64,000 nucleotides of DNA from Sphingomonas sp. G-3-2-10 (GTDB lineage: Bacteria; Pseudomonadota; Alphaproteobacteria; Sphingomonadales; Sphingomonadaceae). The notes under the pieces were generated by a model that was not told where the DNA came from, did not search any database, and saw only the letters and a list, made by a program, of their open reading frames with translations. Below are positions 44,592 through 53,613 of the stretch, piece by piece. Both the position numbers and the translations under genes were made by a program. Every line of letters begins with the position of its first letter. Positions within the stretch are counted from its first letter, which is position 1. The stretch is taken from positions 3,162,001-3,226,000 of the forward strand of contig NZ_JABBFY010000001.1 of assembly GCF_012927115.1 (NCBI RefSeq). The letters are read 5' to 3'.

Positions 44592-45260
44592 ATGCCGTCC
44601 GACGATGCCGCCTCTCGCCTCGCCACTGTTCGCGACCAGATCGCCCGCGCCGCGAAGACCGCGAGCCGCGATCCCGCCGACGTCACGCTGATCGCCGTCT
44701 CCAAGACGCATGACGCCGACGCCATCCGCCCGCTGATCGCGGCGGGGCAACGCGTATTCGGCGAGAACCGCGTCCAGGAGGCCGCGGCGAAATGGCCGGA
44801 GTTGCGCGAGACGACTTCAGACATCGAACTCCACCTCGTCGGCCAGCTCCAGTCGAACAAGGCCGAGGAAGCCGTTGCGCTGTTCGACGCGATCCATTCG
44901 GTCGACCGGCCTTCGCTGGTGACGGCGCTGGCGAAAGCGATGGACAAGGCCGGCAAGCGGCCCGCCTGCTTCATCCAGGTCAATATCGGCGAGGAAGACC
45001 AGAAGGGCGGCTGTGCGATTGCCGATCTGCCCGCCCTGTTGGCCGAAGCTCGCGCCGCCGGCCTGCCGCTCGCCGGGCTGATGTGCGTACCCCCGCTCGA
45101 TCTCGAACCCGCGCCGTGGTTCGCGCTGCTGGCGAAGCTGGCGCGTGATCATGACGTCACGGGCCTCAGCATGGGCATGTCGAGCGATTTCGAAGCCGGA
45201 ATCTGGCTCGGCGCAACGCATGTGCGGATCGGCACCGCGTTGTTCGGTCAGCGGAGTTGA
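44592..45260 (+). CDS. YggS-family PLP homeostasis protein
   Basis: The product is 222 residues from the ATG at 44592; an ATG at 44568 is also in frame. The PLP-binding lysine is in LIAVSKTHDADAI (about residue 36), and the family motif FGENRVQEA follows. The C-terminus has GLSMGMSSDFEAGIWLGATHVRIGTALFG. Members balance free and bound pyridoxal phosphate in the cytoplasm. The gene is divergent from the ThiE-like gene. Confidence 0.93.
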   Translation: MPSDDAASRLATVRDQIARAAKTASRDPADVTLIAVSKTHDADAIRPLIAAGQRVFGENRVQEAAAKWPELRETTSDIELHLVGQLQSNKAEEAVALFDAIHSVDRPSLVTALAKAMDKAGKRPACFIQVNIGEEDQKGGCAIADLPALLAEARAAGLPLAGLMCVPPLDLEPAPWFALLAKLARDHDVTGLSMGMSSDFEAGIWLGATHVRIGTALFGQRS

Positions 45261-45267
45261 GGCGCGG

Positions 45268-45501
45268 ATGGGCCTGACCCAACGCCTCGTCCGATTGTTG
45301 CCGCGCCGCTGGGCCGGGGCGATCGAACGCGAATCGCGCGAATGGAAGATCGCCTGCGTCCGCTGCGGCGGCGAGCGATCGGTGTGGGACACGGGCGGCG
45401 TGCGCTATCGTGCGAGCGGTGAGCCCCGCGTCCCGATCCGTTGCAGGTCGTGCCGTACCACCAGCATCGGGCGCATCTATCGCCGGCGGAGTGACGCATG
45501 A
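45268..45501 (+). CDS. Small zinc-ribbon-like protein
   Basis: The product is 77 residues. It has two CxxC pairs (CVRC and CRSC, 34 residues apart), which fit a small zinc ribbon, on a basic arginine-rich background. The ATG at 45268 follows a short gap after yggS and its end overlaps the HAD gene by ATGA. I do not recognise a specific family. Confidence 0.72.
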   Translation: MGLTQRLVRLLPRRWAGAIERESREWKIACVRCGGERSVWDTGGVRYRASGEPRVPIRCRSCRTTSIGRIYRRRSDA

Positions 45502-46172
45502 CCCTGACGACCCGGTTCGACGCCATCCTGTTCGATTTCGACGGCGTGCTGCTTGAAAGCGAGTTCGCGGGGAACCGCCAGATCGCGGAATATCTGACGG
45601 GGATCGGCCATCCGACCACGCCCGAGCAATCGATGGCGAACTTCATGGGGCTGGCCGGGGGCGATTTCCTCGCCGCGATCGAGCGCTGGATCGGCCGCGC
45701 CATCCCCGACGACTTCCACGATGCCCGAGCGGTCGAGGACAAGCGCGCGATCGAGGAAGGGCTGGAGGAAGTGCTCGGCGCGATCGCCTTCGTCCGGTCG
45801 ATGCCGCCCGAACTGCCCCGCGCGATCGCTTCGTCGAGCACGACGCGCTGGATCGGCGCGCATCTCGACCATCTCGGCATTCGCGATGCGTTCGAGGGGC
45901 GGATCTTCTCCGGCCGCGAGCATGTGGCCAACGGCAAGCCCGCGCCGGACATCTATCTCCACGCCGCGCAGGCGATCGGCGCGGATATTCGCCGCTGCGT
46001 GATTCTGGAGGATTCGCCGGTAGGCGTGACCGGCGCCGTCGCGTCGGGCGCGCATGTCATCGGGCTGTGCGCGGGACGGCATTGCGCGCTGGACCATGCC
46101 GATCGCCTGCGTGCGCTGGGCGTGACCGAGATCGCGCATGATTTCGACGAAGTGGCTCGGCTGATCGCCTAG
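45498..46172 (+). CDS. HAD-family hydrolase (beta-phosphoglucomutase-like)
   Basis: The product is 224 residues. The nucleophile motif FDFDGVLLESE (residues 11-21) has Asp13 and Asp15. A cap of helices, then SSSTTRW (motif II), FSGREHVANGKPAPDIYL (motif III with the Lys) and ILEDSPVGVTGAVASG (motif IV acidic pair) complete the Haloacid dehalogenase-like fold of phosphatases and phosphoglucomutases. Substrate is unknown. Its stop overlaps the ribA stop on the other strand. Confidence 0.9.
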   Translation: MTLTTRFDAILFDFDGVLLESEFAGNRQIAEYLTGIGHPTTPEQSMANFMGLAGGDFLAAIERWIGRAIPDDFHDARAVEDKRAIEEGLEEVLGAIAFVRSMPPELPRAIASSSTTRWIGAHLDHLGIRDAFEGRIFSGREHVANGKPAPDIYLHAAQAIGADIRRCVILEDSPVGVTGAVASGAHVIGLCAGRHCALDHADRLRALGVTEIAHDFDEVARLIA

Positions 46173-47215
46173 AGTTGGTGCCCGGTGCGGTCGCGCTTGG
46201 TCGCCAGATAGCGTTCGTTGTGCGGATTGGGCGGCAGCTTGTGTGCGACCCGCTCGGCAACCTTGACGCCAGCCGCTTCGAGCGCGGCGACCTTTTCCGG
46301 ATTGTTGGTCAGCAAGCGCACCGTGCGCTGGCCGAGCAGGGTCAACATGCGTCCGGCAACGGCGAAATTGCGCGCATCGATCGCGAAGCCGAGACGGGTA
46401 TTGGCGTCGACCGTGTCGAACCCCTGATCCTGCAGCGCATAGGCCCGCAGCTTGTTGATCAGGCCGATGCCGCGCCCTTCCTGACGCAAATAGAGCAGGA
46501 TGCCCCAGCCGCTCGCCTCGATCGCGCGGACCGCTGCGTGAAGCTGAGGCCCGCAATCGCATTTCAGGCTGCCGAGCACGTCGCCCGTCAGGCATTCGCT
46601 GTGCAGCCGGACAAGAGGCGGATTGCCATCGGGCTGGCCGATCAGCAGCGCGACATGCTCGCCGGGCATCTCGTCGGTGCGGAAGGCGACGATCTCGCTG
46701 TCTTCGGCGCCCGCCACCGGCAGGTGTGCGCGCGCGACGATGCGGAGGCGATCGGCATCCTCGTGCGCGTCGATATCGGCGATGGAGATCTCATCCTCCC
46801 CAGCCGCAGGGCGCGCGAAAAAGGCCGGAAGCACCCCCGCGATCCGCGCGAGGCGCAGCGCGGCGGCGGCGGCATCGGGCTGCACGACCGGGATCGCGCG
46901 GAACGGCCCCTTCAGCGGCGTCGCCAGATCGAGCTGAGGATCGGCGAGCGCAGTCGCGGTATCGAAATCGAGCCATGCGACGCGCTCGACCAACACCGGG
47001 CCATCGGGCGTTGCGGCGTCGCGCTGGTTCGCCAGCTTGAGCGTCGCGGCCCGGCCGGCGGACAGGAGCAAAGGGGCCTGGTTCCCGGGATCGAACGCAC
47101 GCAGCCGCCCGGCATCGGCCGTCTCGACCGCGAGCAGCGCCAGCCCTTCGATCGCGACCGGCCAGCCGCGGCGCAGCGCGTCGATGGCGCGGGCAGCAGC
47201 GCGCGGATCGCTCAA
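46169..47215 (-). CDS. ribA: GTP cyclohydrolase II with an N-terminal extension
   Basis: The product is 348 residues starting at a TTG that overlaps the xth stop (TTGA). The C-terminal 200 residues are RibA: the zinc site CLTGDVLGSLKCDCGPQL, the LYLRQEGRGIGL motif and TNNPEKVAALEAAGV. It opens the riboflavin path by converting GTP to a pyrimidine. The N-terminal 150 residues do not match an active RibB; it is the divergent extension common in this lineage. The TTG is the only start close to the overlap. Confidence 0.92.
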   Translation of the reverse strand: MSDPRAAARAIDALRRGWPVAIEGLALLAVETADAGRLRAFDPGNQAPLLLSAGRAATLKLANQRDAATPDGPVLVERVAWLDFDTATALADPQLDLATPLKGPFRAIPVVQPDAAAAALRLARIAGVLPAFFARPAAGEDEISIADIDAHEDADRLRIVARAHLPVAGAEDSEIVAFRTDEMPGEHVALLIGQPDGNPPLVRLHSECLTGDVLGSLKCDCGPQLHAAVRAIEASGWGILLYLRQEGRGIGLINKLRAYALQDQGFDTVDANTRLGFAIDARNFAVAGRMLTLLGQRTVRLLTNNPEKVAALEAAGVKVAERVAHKLPPNPHNERYLATKRDRTGHQL

Positions 47216-48000
47216 AAGTCGAACTCGGTGACGATCGGCACGTGATCCGAGGGCTTGAGCCAGCTGCGGCACGGCTCGCACACGCGGTGCGACAGCGCCT
47301 TTTCGGCGAGCGGGGGGCTGGCCCACATATGATCGAGCCGGCGGCCCCGATCCGAGGCTTCCCAATCCTTCGCGCGATAGCTCCACCAGGTGAAGTTCCG
47401 CTCGGGAGCCGGGATGAACCGGCGGCCGAGATCGACCCAGCCGTGCGCGGCCTGAAGCCGGGCAAGCGCCTCGACTTCGATCGGCGTGTGGCTGACCACG
47501 TCGAGCAGCTGCTTGTGGCTCCACACATCGCATTCGAGCGGGGCGATGTTGAAATCGCCGGTGAGGATCGTCGGCACGTCGAGGCCGGCGGACCATTCGG
47601 TCATGCGCTGGACGAAATCGAGCTTCTGGCCGAACTTGGGGTTCAGATCGCGGTTCGGAATGTCGCCGCCGGCGGGAACATAGACATTCTCGAGCCGAAC
47701 CCCGTTGGGTAGCCGAACGCCGACATGGCGCGCCTCGCCATTGGCCTGCCAGTCGAGCCGGTCATCCTCGACGATCGGGATCCGGCTGATGATCGCGACG
47801 CCGTGATGCATCTTCTGGCCGTGGATGATCACATGATCATAGCCGAGCTTGCGGAACGGCGCGGCGGGGAAATCGCCGTCGATCACCTTGGTTTCCTGAA
47901 GGCAGAGAATGTCGGGCGCTTCCTCGCGGAGGAATTGCTGAACGATGTCGATCCGGAAGCGGACCGAATTGATGTTCCAGGAAGCGATTGTCGTCGTCAT
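47212..48000 (-). CDS. xth: Exodeoxyribonuclease III
   Basis: The product is 262 residues. The AP-endonuclease/ExoIII motifs are present in order: IASWNINSVR, LCLQETKV with the catalytic Glu, GDFNIAP with the Asp-Asn pair, RRLDHMWAS and the end SDHVPIVTEFDF with the catalytic His. It acts in base-excision repair on apurinic sites. The ATG at 48000 fits the family N-terminus (MTTTIASWNINS); the extra upstream frame is not coding. Coupled to ribA downstream. Confidence 0.95.
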   Translation of the reverse strand: MTTTIASWNINSVRFRIDIVQQFLREEAPDILCLQETKVIDGDFPAAPFRKLGYDHVIIHGQKMHHGVAIISRIPIVEDDRLDWQANGEARHVGVRLPNGVRLENVYVPAGGDIPNRDLNPKFGQKLDFVQRMTEWSAGLDVPTILTGDFNIAPLECDVWSHKQLLDVVSHTPIEVEALARLQAAHGWVDLGRRFIPAPERNFTWWSYRAKDWEASDRGRRLDHMWASPPLAEKALSHRVCEPCRSWLKPSDHVPIVTEFDF

Positions 48001-48063
48001 CGCTGCGCATGTAGCGCGTTTACGGCGCGGTTCCAGCCCAGCGGCTACGGTGCGAGCCGGTCG

Positions 48064-48091
48064 AAAAAGGAAAGGCCCCCGCTCCGGGGGC
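48064..48091 (-). terminator. Terminator-like hairpin downstream of the LolA-like gene
   Basis: On the minus strand, GCCCCCG and CGGGGGC form a seven-pair stem with a three-base loop, followed by CTTTCCTTTTT. It is 140 bases past the LolA-like stop and 64 bases before xth, so it would stop the transcript from upstream. Confidence 0.65.
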
Positions 48092-48230
48092 ATTGGAGCG
48101 AGGGCCGACCTGGCGTTCGTCACGCAGGCGGGAGGTGAGATCCCAGGCAACAGGGGGAAAATCCCGGGTACGCCTCACTTCCGCAACAACCGTTCTAGTG
48201 TCGGCTTCCTGCACGCTACATGAACGAAAT

Positions 48231-48845
48231 TCAGGGACGGTTGGCGCCACTCCTCCGCGGGTCGTTCCAACGGAACGCTCCGTCGGCGATCGCCGCGTTG
48301 AACTTCTGGTTCGACAGCCGGATCGTGGTGCGATTGTTCTGCGAATCGAGCGCGACCCAGCCCTGAAGCATCAGCCCGCCCGGCGCGGATTCGGAGCGCT
48401 GGAAGATCAAGGTAATCCGGCCATATTCGGGATGCGCCTTGTCATGCACCTCGACCGAGACGACGCGCGAATCGCCGGTCGGCACCAGCTTCGCGAATTT
48501 GGTGATGTCGCGCTTCGGGTTGAGCAGCACCGCGAGCGGCGAGTTGCCAATCGGCCAGCGTTGGACCTGGCGCACCTGATAATCGATGAAGAACAGCGAG
48601 CTGCCGTCCGCGACGATCAGCTGGGGTACGCCCTTCTGATACTGGAAGCGGATCTTGCCCGGACGCTTGAGCGTCATCGTGCCGGTGAGGACGCGACGGT
48701 TGCGGTCTTCCTGGCTGAAGCTGGCGGTCATGCTGCTGACCGACTGAAGATGGCCCTGCACCTTCACCAGATCATTCTCGGGCGCTGCGGCGACCAGCAG
48801 CGGCGTCGCCACGGCGAGGGTCAGTAGGGTCGGCAGTCGAAACAC
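48231..48845 (-). CDS. lolA: Outer-membrane lipoprotein carrier LolA-like protein
   Basis: The product is 204 residues from a GTG at 48845 behind GGAG. A signal peptide ends VAAAPEN. The LolA fold is recognisable: SSMTASFSQEDRNRRVLTGTMTLKRPGKIRFQYQ, VADGSSLFFIDYQVRQVQ and the late ALDSQNNRTTIRLSN. LolA carries lipoproteins across the periplasm to the outer membrane. Placement next to ftsK is a usual order in this group. The alphaproteobacterial version lacks some helices of E. coli LolA. Confidence 0.87.
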   Translation of the reverse strand: MFRLPTLLTLAVATPLLVAAAPENDLVKVQGHLQSVSSMTASFSQEDRNRRVLTGTMTLKRPGKIRFQYQKGVPQLIVADGSSLFFIDYQVRQVQRWPIGNSPLAVLLNPKRDITKFAKLVPTGDSRVVSVEVHDKAHPEYGRITLIFQRSESAPGGLMLQGWVALDSQNNRTTIRLSNQKFNAAIADGAFRWNDPRRSGANRP

Positions 48846-48934
48846 GTAATTCTCCGAATCTGTCTTGGCCGGCGGCCCTAAAGCCCGCGGCTTGAATGCC
48901 CCGTGAACCCGCGAGCGGGTCGTTTCGATCCCGT

Positions 48935-51232
48935 CTAGAGCGGCCGGCCGTCGGTATCCATCAGCACTTCGCGGCGGCCGACATGGTCGGGACGCGAAAC
49001 GAGGCCATCCTTCTCCATTCGCTCGATCAGGCGCGCGGCAGTGTTGTAGCCGACGCGGAGCTGGCGCTGGAGCCACGAGGTGGACGCCTTCTGACTCTCC
49101 GCGACGAGCTGGGTCGCGCGGCGATAGGTCTGTTCCTCGGGGCTGTCGTCGCCCTCCGGGCTGCCCTCGAGCGCGAACCCGCCATCCTCGGGTTCCTCGG
49201 TGACGGCGGTGATGTAATCGGGCTCGCCCTGGCCGCGCCAGAAGTCCGACACCGCCTGCACTTCGTCATCGCTGACGAAGGGGCCGTGGACGCGGGTGAG
49301 CTGCTTGCCGCCGGGCATGTAGAGCATGTCGCCCTTGCCCAGCAGCTGTTCGGCGCCCTGTTCGCCCAGAATCGTGCGCGAATCGATCTTCGAGGTGACG
49401 TGGAAGCTGATCCGGGTCGGCAGATTGGCCTTGATCACCCCGGTGATGACGTCGACCGAGGGGCGTTGCGTCGCCATGATCAGGTGGATGCCCGCCGCGC
49501 GCGCCTTTTGCGCAAGGCGCTGGATCAGGAATTCGACTTCCTTGCCCGCGGTCATCATCAGATCGGCGAGCTCGTCGACGATGATCACGATCTGCGGCAG
49601 CGGCGAGAGGTCGAGCGTCTCTTCCTCATGGATCGGGCGGCCATTCTCGTCATAGCCGACCTGCACCTTGCGGCCGAGCTTCTGGCCCTTTGCCTTGGCC
49701 TGGCGCACCTTGTCGTTGAAGCTGGCGAGGCTGCGGACGTTGACCGAAGCCATCATCCGGTAGCGGTCCTCCATCTGCTCGACCGCCCATTTGAGCGCGC
49801 GGACGGCCTTGGGCGGCTCGGTCACCACTTCGGCGAGCAGGTGCGGGATGCCCTTGTACATGCTCAGTTCGAGCATCTTGGGATCGATCATGATCATGCG
49901 GCACTGATCCGGGGTGAGCCGGTAGAGCAGCGACAGGATCATGCAGTTGAGCCCGACCGACTTGCCCGAACCGGTGGTGCCGGCGACGAGCAAATGCGGC
50001 ATCGGCGCGAGATCGGCGATGATCGGCTCGCCAGCGATATTCTTGCCCAGCACCAGCGGGAGCGACGCACCCTGATCCTCGAACGTCTCGCTGCCGATCA
50101 GTTCGTGGAGGTTCACCCCCTCGCGCTTCGCGTTCGGCAGTTCGATGCCGATAACGCTGCGGCCGGGGATGGTCGCGACGCGGGCGGAGATGGCGGACAT
50201 GTTGCGCGCGATATCGTCGGCGAGCTGGATCACGCGGCTGGCCTTGATGCCGCTCGCAGGTTCCAGTTCGTACATGGTGACGACCGGGCCGGGGCGGACC
50301 TCGACGATCTGGCCCTTCACGTTGAAATCGTCGAGCACGCTTTCGAGCAGGCGGGCGTTGCGCTCGAGCGCCGCCTTGTCGATCGCGGCGTTGCTGTTGG
50401 GCGGCGCGGCCTTGAGCAGATCGAGCGGCGGCAGCTTGTAGCTGTCCTTGAAATCGAGGCTGGTCTGGCTCGGCGGCTTGCTGCGCGCCGGGCTGGGCGA
50501 GATCTGGCGATCGGCGATAACCGGGCCGGGACGCGCATCGGGCATCGCCACCTTGCGCGGCTGCGGCTTGGGCGAATCGTCGGCGCGGGCCGGCTCGTCA
50601 TAATCGCGTTCGCGCTCCGCCGTCTTGGGCTTGAACGGGATTTGCGGGATGGCCCAATTGCGTTCGGGCAAGGTGAAGTCGAGCGCGCGCGCCCAGATCC
50701 ACAGGCCGGCAAAACCCAGCACCAGCGCTATGCCGCGGCCGATCCACAACGCCACGCCGGCATCCGCGATATATTCGAGGCCCGAGCTCAGCGTCTTGGC
50801 GATCATCATGCCGGCAAGACCGGCGCGGCCCGCCGGCAGGGTCGAATCGACCGGCACGAACGCCAGTGACGCGCCGAACAGCACGGCGCCGAACGTGCCC
50901 CAGCGCAGCATCGTGCCGAACCCGGTGAGCGGGCGATCCTGCCACAGTCGATTCGCCGCGATCAGCCCAACCGGCATCAACAGCCACACCGGCGCGCCGA
51001 GCAACGAGAAGAGGATGTCCGACACCCACGCGCCCAGTCCGCCGACCATGTTGCGGGCGGGGCCGGCGGCCGCAGTGTTCAGCGAAGGATCCTGCGCGTG
51101 ATAGCTGATCAGCGCGAGGCTGAGCAGCAGCACGCCGAGAAAGAGCGCAACGCCCCCGATCAGTGCGCCGCTACGGCGCGCGCCAGCCTTCATCGTGTCG
51201 CGCCATTGCGGCGCCTTTGCGCGGGACGCCAT
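48935..51232 (-). CDS. ftsK: DNA translocase FtsK
   Basis: The product is 765 residues. Four N-terminal membrane helices (about residues 20-185) anchor it at the septum. The motor domain has Walker A GTTGSGKSVG, Walker B VIIVDELADLMM and the FtsK-specific AQKARAAGIHLIMATQRPSVDVITG. The C-terminal gamma winged-helix (LQRQLRVGYNTAARLIERMEKDGLV) reads KOPS sites. It pumps chromosome ends at division and activates XerCD. The region 190-300 is a Pro/Ala-rich linker. Confidence 0.97.
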   Translation of the reverse strand: MASRAKAPQWRDTMKAGARRSGALIGGVALFLGVLLLSLALISYHAQDPSLNTAAAGPARNMVGGLGAWVSDILFSLLGAPVWLLMPVGLIAANRLWQDRPLTGFGTMLRWGTFGAVLFGASLAFVPVDSTLPAGRAGLAGMMIAKTLSSGLEYIADAGVALWIGRGIALVLGFAGLWIWARALDFTLPERNWAIPQIPFKPKTAERERDYDEPARADDSPKPQPRKVAMPDARPGPVIADRQISPSPARSKPPSQTSLDFKDSYKLPPLDLLKAAPPNSNAAIDKAALERNARLLESVLDDFNVKGQIVEVRPGPVVTMYELEPASGIKASRVIQLADDIARNMSAISARVATIPGRSVIGIELPNAKREGVNLHELIGSETFEDQGASLPLVLGKNIAGEPIIADLAPMPHLLVAGTTGSGKSVGLNCMILSLLYRLTPDQCRMIMIDPKMLELSMYKGIPHLLAEVVTEPPKAVRALKWAVEQMEDRYRMMASVNVRSLASFNDKVRQAKAKGQKLGRKVQVGYDENGRPIHEEETLDLSPLPQIVIIVDELADLMMTAGKEVEFLIQRLAQKARAAGIHLIMATQRPSVDVITGVIKANLPTRISFHVTSKIDSRTILGEQGAEQLLGKGDMLYMPGGKQLTRVHGPFVSDDEVQAVSDFWRGQGEPDYITAVTEEPEDGGFALEGSPEGDDSPEEQTYRRATQLVAESQKASTSWLQRQLRVGYNTAARLIERMEKDGLVSRPDHVGRREVLMDTDGRPL

Positions 51233-51350
51233 CGTCCAGCCTCCGGAATTTGCAGGGGGTGCGCGGGAATCATCGCGTCTCGCGAGTCCCGCGTCAAGGG
51301 TTGGAGGGTGTGGGCTGGTGCGGTCCGCAGCGAACCGCTACGGGCAACGC

Positions 51351-52568
51351 ATGGACCGCGCGGACCTTATCATCCTCGGCGGCGGGCTGGTCGGCAGCGC
51401 GCTCGCGACGGCGCTCGATGCGCATGGCCTCTCGTCGATCGTGATCGACACCGCAGATCCCGAAAAGATTCTCGCCGCCTCCTTCGACGGCCGGGCCTCT
51501 GCGATCGCCAGCGCGCCCCATCGCATGTTCGAAGCGATCGGCGTTTCGCAACGGTTGGCAGGGCTGGGCTGCCCGATCCAGGGCATCCGCGTGTCGGACG
51601 GGCTGGCGCCGGGCAAGCTCGACTTCGCACCGGCCGATGACGACGGCGCGCTGGGTTATATGTTCGAGAATCGCGAACTGCGCCGCGCGCTGCTCGAAGC
51701 TGCGCAGGCCGCGCCGCTGGCAGACGTGCGGATGAAAACGCGCGCGGTTTCGGTCGAACGCGGGCCGCATGGCGTCACGGCGCTGCTCGATTCGGGCGCG
51801 ACGGTACGCGGCGAACTGCTGATCGCCGCGGAGGGCCGCAATTCGCCGACTCGCGAGGCCGCCGGGCTTAAGGTCGCGCGGTGGAGCTACGATCATGTCG
51901 CGATGGTGATCTCGCTTCATCACGAGCGTCCCCACGAGAACATCGCCTACGAAATTTTCTATCCCGAAGGGCCGTTCGCGATCCTGCCGCTGGTCGATGA
52001 CGAACATGGTCACCGGTCGGCGATCGTGTGGACGGTGAAGACCGAACATGCGCCCGCGATGATGGCGCTGTCCGACCGCGCCTATCTGCACGAAGCGGAA
52101 AAGCGGATGGGCGGGTTCCTGGGCAAGCTCGATCGGCTGACCGCCCGGTTCAGCCATCCGCTTGGATTCCATCACGCCGCGTGGATCACGAGCGACCGGC
52201 TGGCGCTGGTCGGCGACGCGGCGCACGGCATCCATCCGATCGCGGGACAGGGCGTCAATGTCGGCTTCCGCGACGTGGCGACGCTGGTCGAAGTGCTGGT
52301 CGAGGGCAAACGCGTCGGCCTCGACATGGGCGATCCCCAATTGCTGGCGCGCTACCAGCGCTGGCGCGGGCTCGACACCTTCATGGTCGCCGCCGCGACC
52401 GATGGCCTGACCCGCCTGTTCGGCATGCCGGGCAAGACCGTGTCGGCGGCGCGCCGCTTCGGCCTGTCGGCAGTCGATCGCCTGCCTCCGCTCAAGCGCG
52501 CCTTCATGAGCGAAGCGCGCGGCGAAAGCGGGGATGTGCCCAAGCTGCTGCAGGGGTTGATGGTCTAG
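51351..52568 (+). CDS. UbiH/UbiF/VisC-family FAD-dependent hydroxylase
   Basis: The product is 405 residues from the ATG at 51351. The FAD motif LIILGGGLVGSALATALDAHG (residues 5-25) is followed by the LGYMFENRELRRALLEAA region. The second FAD motif, ALVGDAAHGIHPIAGQGVNVGFRDV, is typical of ubiquinone-ring hydroxylases. Which ring position it hydroxylates cannot be read from sequence alone. It is divergent from ftsK. Confidence 0.92.
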   Translation: MDRADLIILGGGLVGSALATALDAHGLSSIVIDTADPEKILAASFDGRASAIASAPHRMFEAIGVSQRLAGLGCPIQGIRVSDGLAPGKLDFAPADDDGALGYMFENRELRRALLEAAQAAPLADVRMKTRAVSVERGPHGVTALLDSGATVRGELLIAAEGRNSPTREAAGLKVARWSYDHVAMVISLHHERPHENIAYEIFYPEGPFAILPLVDDEHGHRSAIVWTVKTEHAPAMMALSDRAYLHEAEKRMGGFLGKLDRLTARFSHPLGFHHAAWITSDRLALVGDAAHGIHPIAGQGVNVGFRDVATLVEVLVEGKRVGLDMGDPQLLARYQRWRGLDTFMVAAATDGLTRLFGMPGKTVSAARRFGLSAVDRLPPLKRAFMSEARGESGDVPKLLQGLMV

Positions 52569-52578
52569 GGCCTGCGGT

Positions 52579-53190
52579 TCAGGCGGACGCCCCGGCAAAG
52601 AACATCAGATGCACCAGCCGGCCATTTTCGGGCCGGTCACCGAACCCCGGCGCGCTGTTGTGGAACATCCACGGACTGAACAGGATCAGCCGGTTGAAGC
52701 GCATCGGCACGGTCATCGTCCGTTCCCAGCGCGCAGGCTTCAGCGTGTCGCGATTGACGACGTCCTCGATCAGCGTGTTGACGTCCGAATAGCCGCTTTT
52801 CGCCAGCTCGAGCGGAGTCAGCGGCACGCGATCCAGCCCGGTCGGCTTGTGACGGAAGAATTCGGTACCGCCCCGGCAATGCTCGGGCAGGCTGAGATAG
52901 AGGATGCCGGAATAATAGCAGGGATCGATATGGACCCCGCTGATGCCCTTGTCGCCCTTCAGCGTCAGGCGGCAATGCTGGTGCGTCGTCCCGGCGGCGG
53001 GCTGAAGCTTCACCCCGGCACGCGCGCCCGCTTCGGCATCGAGGCCGTTCACAGGCAGCGGCCGGGTGGATAACAGACCCGGATAATTGCCCTGTTTGAA
53101 CTGCGGATCGTAATCGAGCGCCAGCGCATGGGCGCGAAAGCCGTGCGGGTCGGTCAGGAAATCGTCGACGATGATCAGCGAAGGGAGCAT
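52579..53190 (-). CDS. DUF6445 family protein (Fe(II)/2-oxoglutarate-like fold)
   Basis: The product is 203 residues. It opens LIIVDDFLTDPHGFRAHALAL and has HIDPCYYSGILYL with the metal-like HxD pair and a late LFSPWMFHNSAPGFG and RLVHLMFF, which could supply the distal His. This HxD...H layout resembles 2-oxoglutarate/Fe(II) oxygenases of the DUF6445 type. Substrate is unknown. It converges with the UbiH-type gene, 10 bases apart. Confidence 0.78.
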   Translation of the reverse strand: MLPSLIIVDDFLTDPHGFRAHALALDYDPQFKQGNYPGLLSTRPLPVNGLDAEAGARAGVKLQPAAGTTHQHCRLTLKGDKGISGVHIDPCYYSGILYLSLPEHCRGGTEFFRHKPTGLDRVPLTPLELAKSGYSDVNTLIEDVVNRDTLKPARWERTMTVPMRFNRLILFSPWMFHNSAPGFGDRPENGRLVHLMFFAGASA

Positions 53191-53251
53191 GGCGGCAAGG
53201 ATTGGCAGTTTTGGCCGCGGCTTGGAATAGCGCGGCGCAACGGAGGACCGA

Positions 53252-53551
53252 ATGAGCGGCGGCGACGATTCCTATGTCTATGACGAAGCGACCGGCGAAT
53301 GGATCAGCGCCGAAGATGCAGCCGCCAGCGCGCCTGCGGTGGAAGTCCGCGATTCGGTGGGCAATTTGCTGGCCGATGGCGATCAGGTGACGCTGATCAA
53401 GGATCTGAAGGTGAAAGGCGCGGGACAGACGCTGAAGCGCGGCACGCTGATCAAGTCGATCCGGCTGACCGGCGACGAGCAGGAGATCGATTGCCGCTAC
53501 GAAGGGATCAAGGGGCTGGTGCTGCGCGCCGAATTCGTCCGCAAACGCTGA
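53252..53551 (+). CDS. YjdM/PhnA C-terminal domain protein lacking the zinc ribbon
   Basis: The product is 99 residues. The C-terminal half (VRDSVGNLLADGDQVTLIKDLKVKGAGQTLKRGT, IDCRYEGIKGLVLRAEFVRK) is the PhnA/YjdM domain. The N-terminal zinc ribbon, with two CxxC pairs in typical members, is replaced by an acidic SYVYDEATGEWISAEDAA segment without cysteines. The family name comes from phosphonate operons, but its role there is weakly supported. A GGAGG-type ribosome-binding site precedes the ATG. Confidence 0.85.
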   Translation: MSGGDDSYVYDEATGEWISAEDAAASAPAVEVRDSVGNLLADGDQVTLIKDLKVKGAGQTLKRGTLIKSIRLTGDEQEIDCRYEGIKGLVLRAEFVRKR

Positions 53552-53613
53552 ACCCTCGACGGAGCGCCACCGTCTGCGGCATAGGTGCGGTAACCGGTGG
53601 ACAGGAGAGACAT

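Noticed and set aside
48020..48250. A 76-codon minus-strand frame beyond the LolA-like gene
   Set aside because: It runs through the terminator hairpin and has no family pattern; more likely a non-coding spacer.
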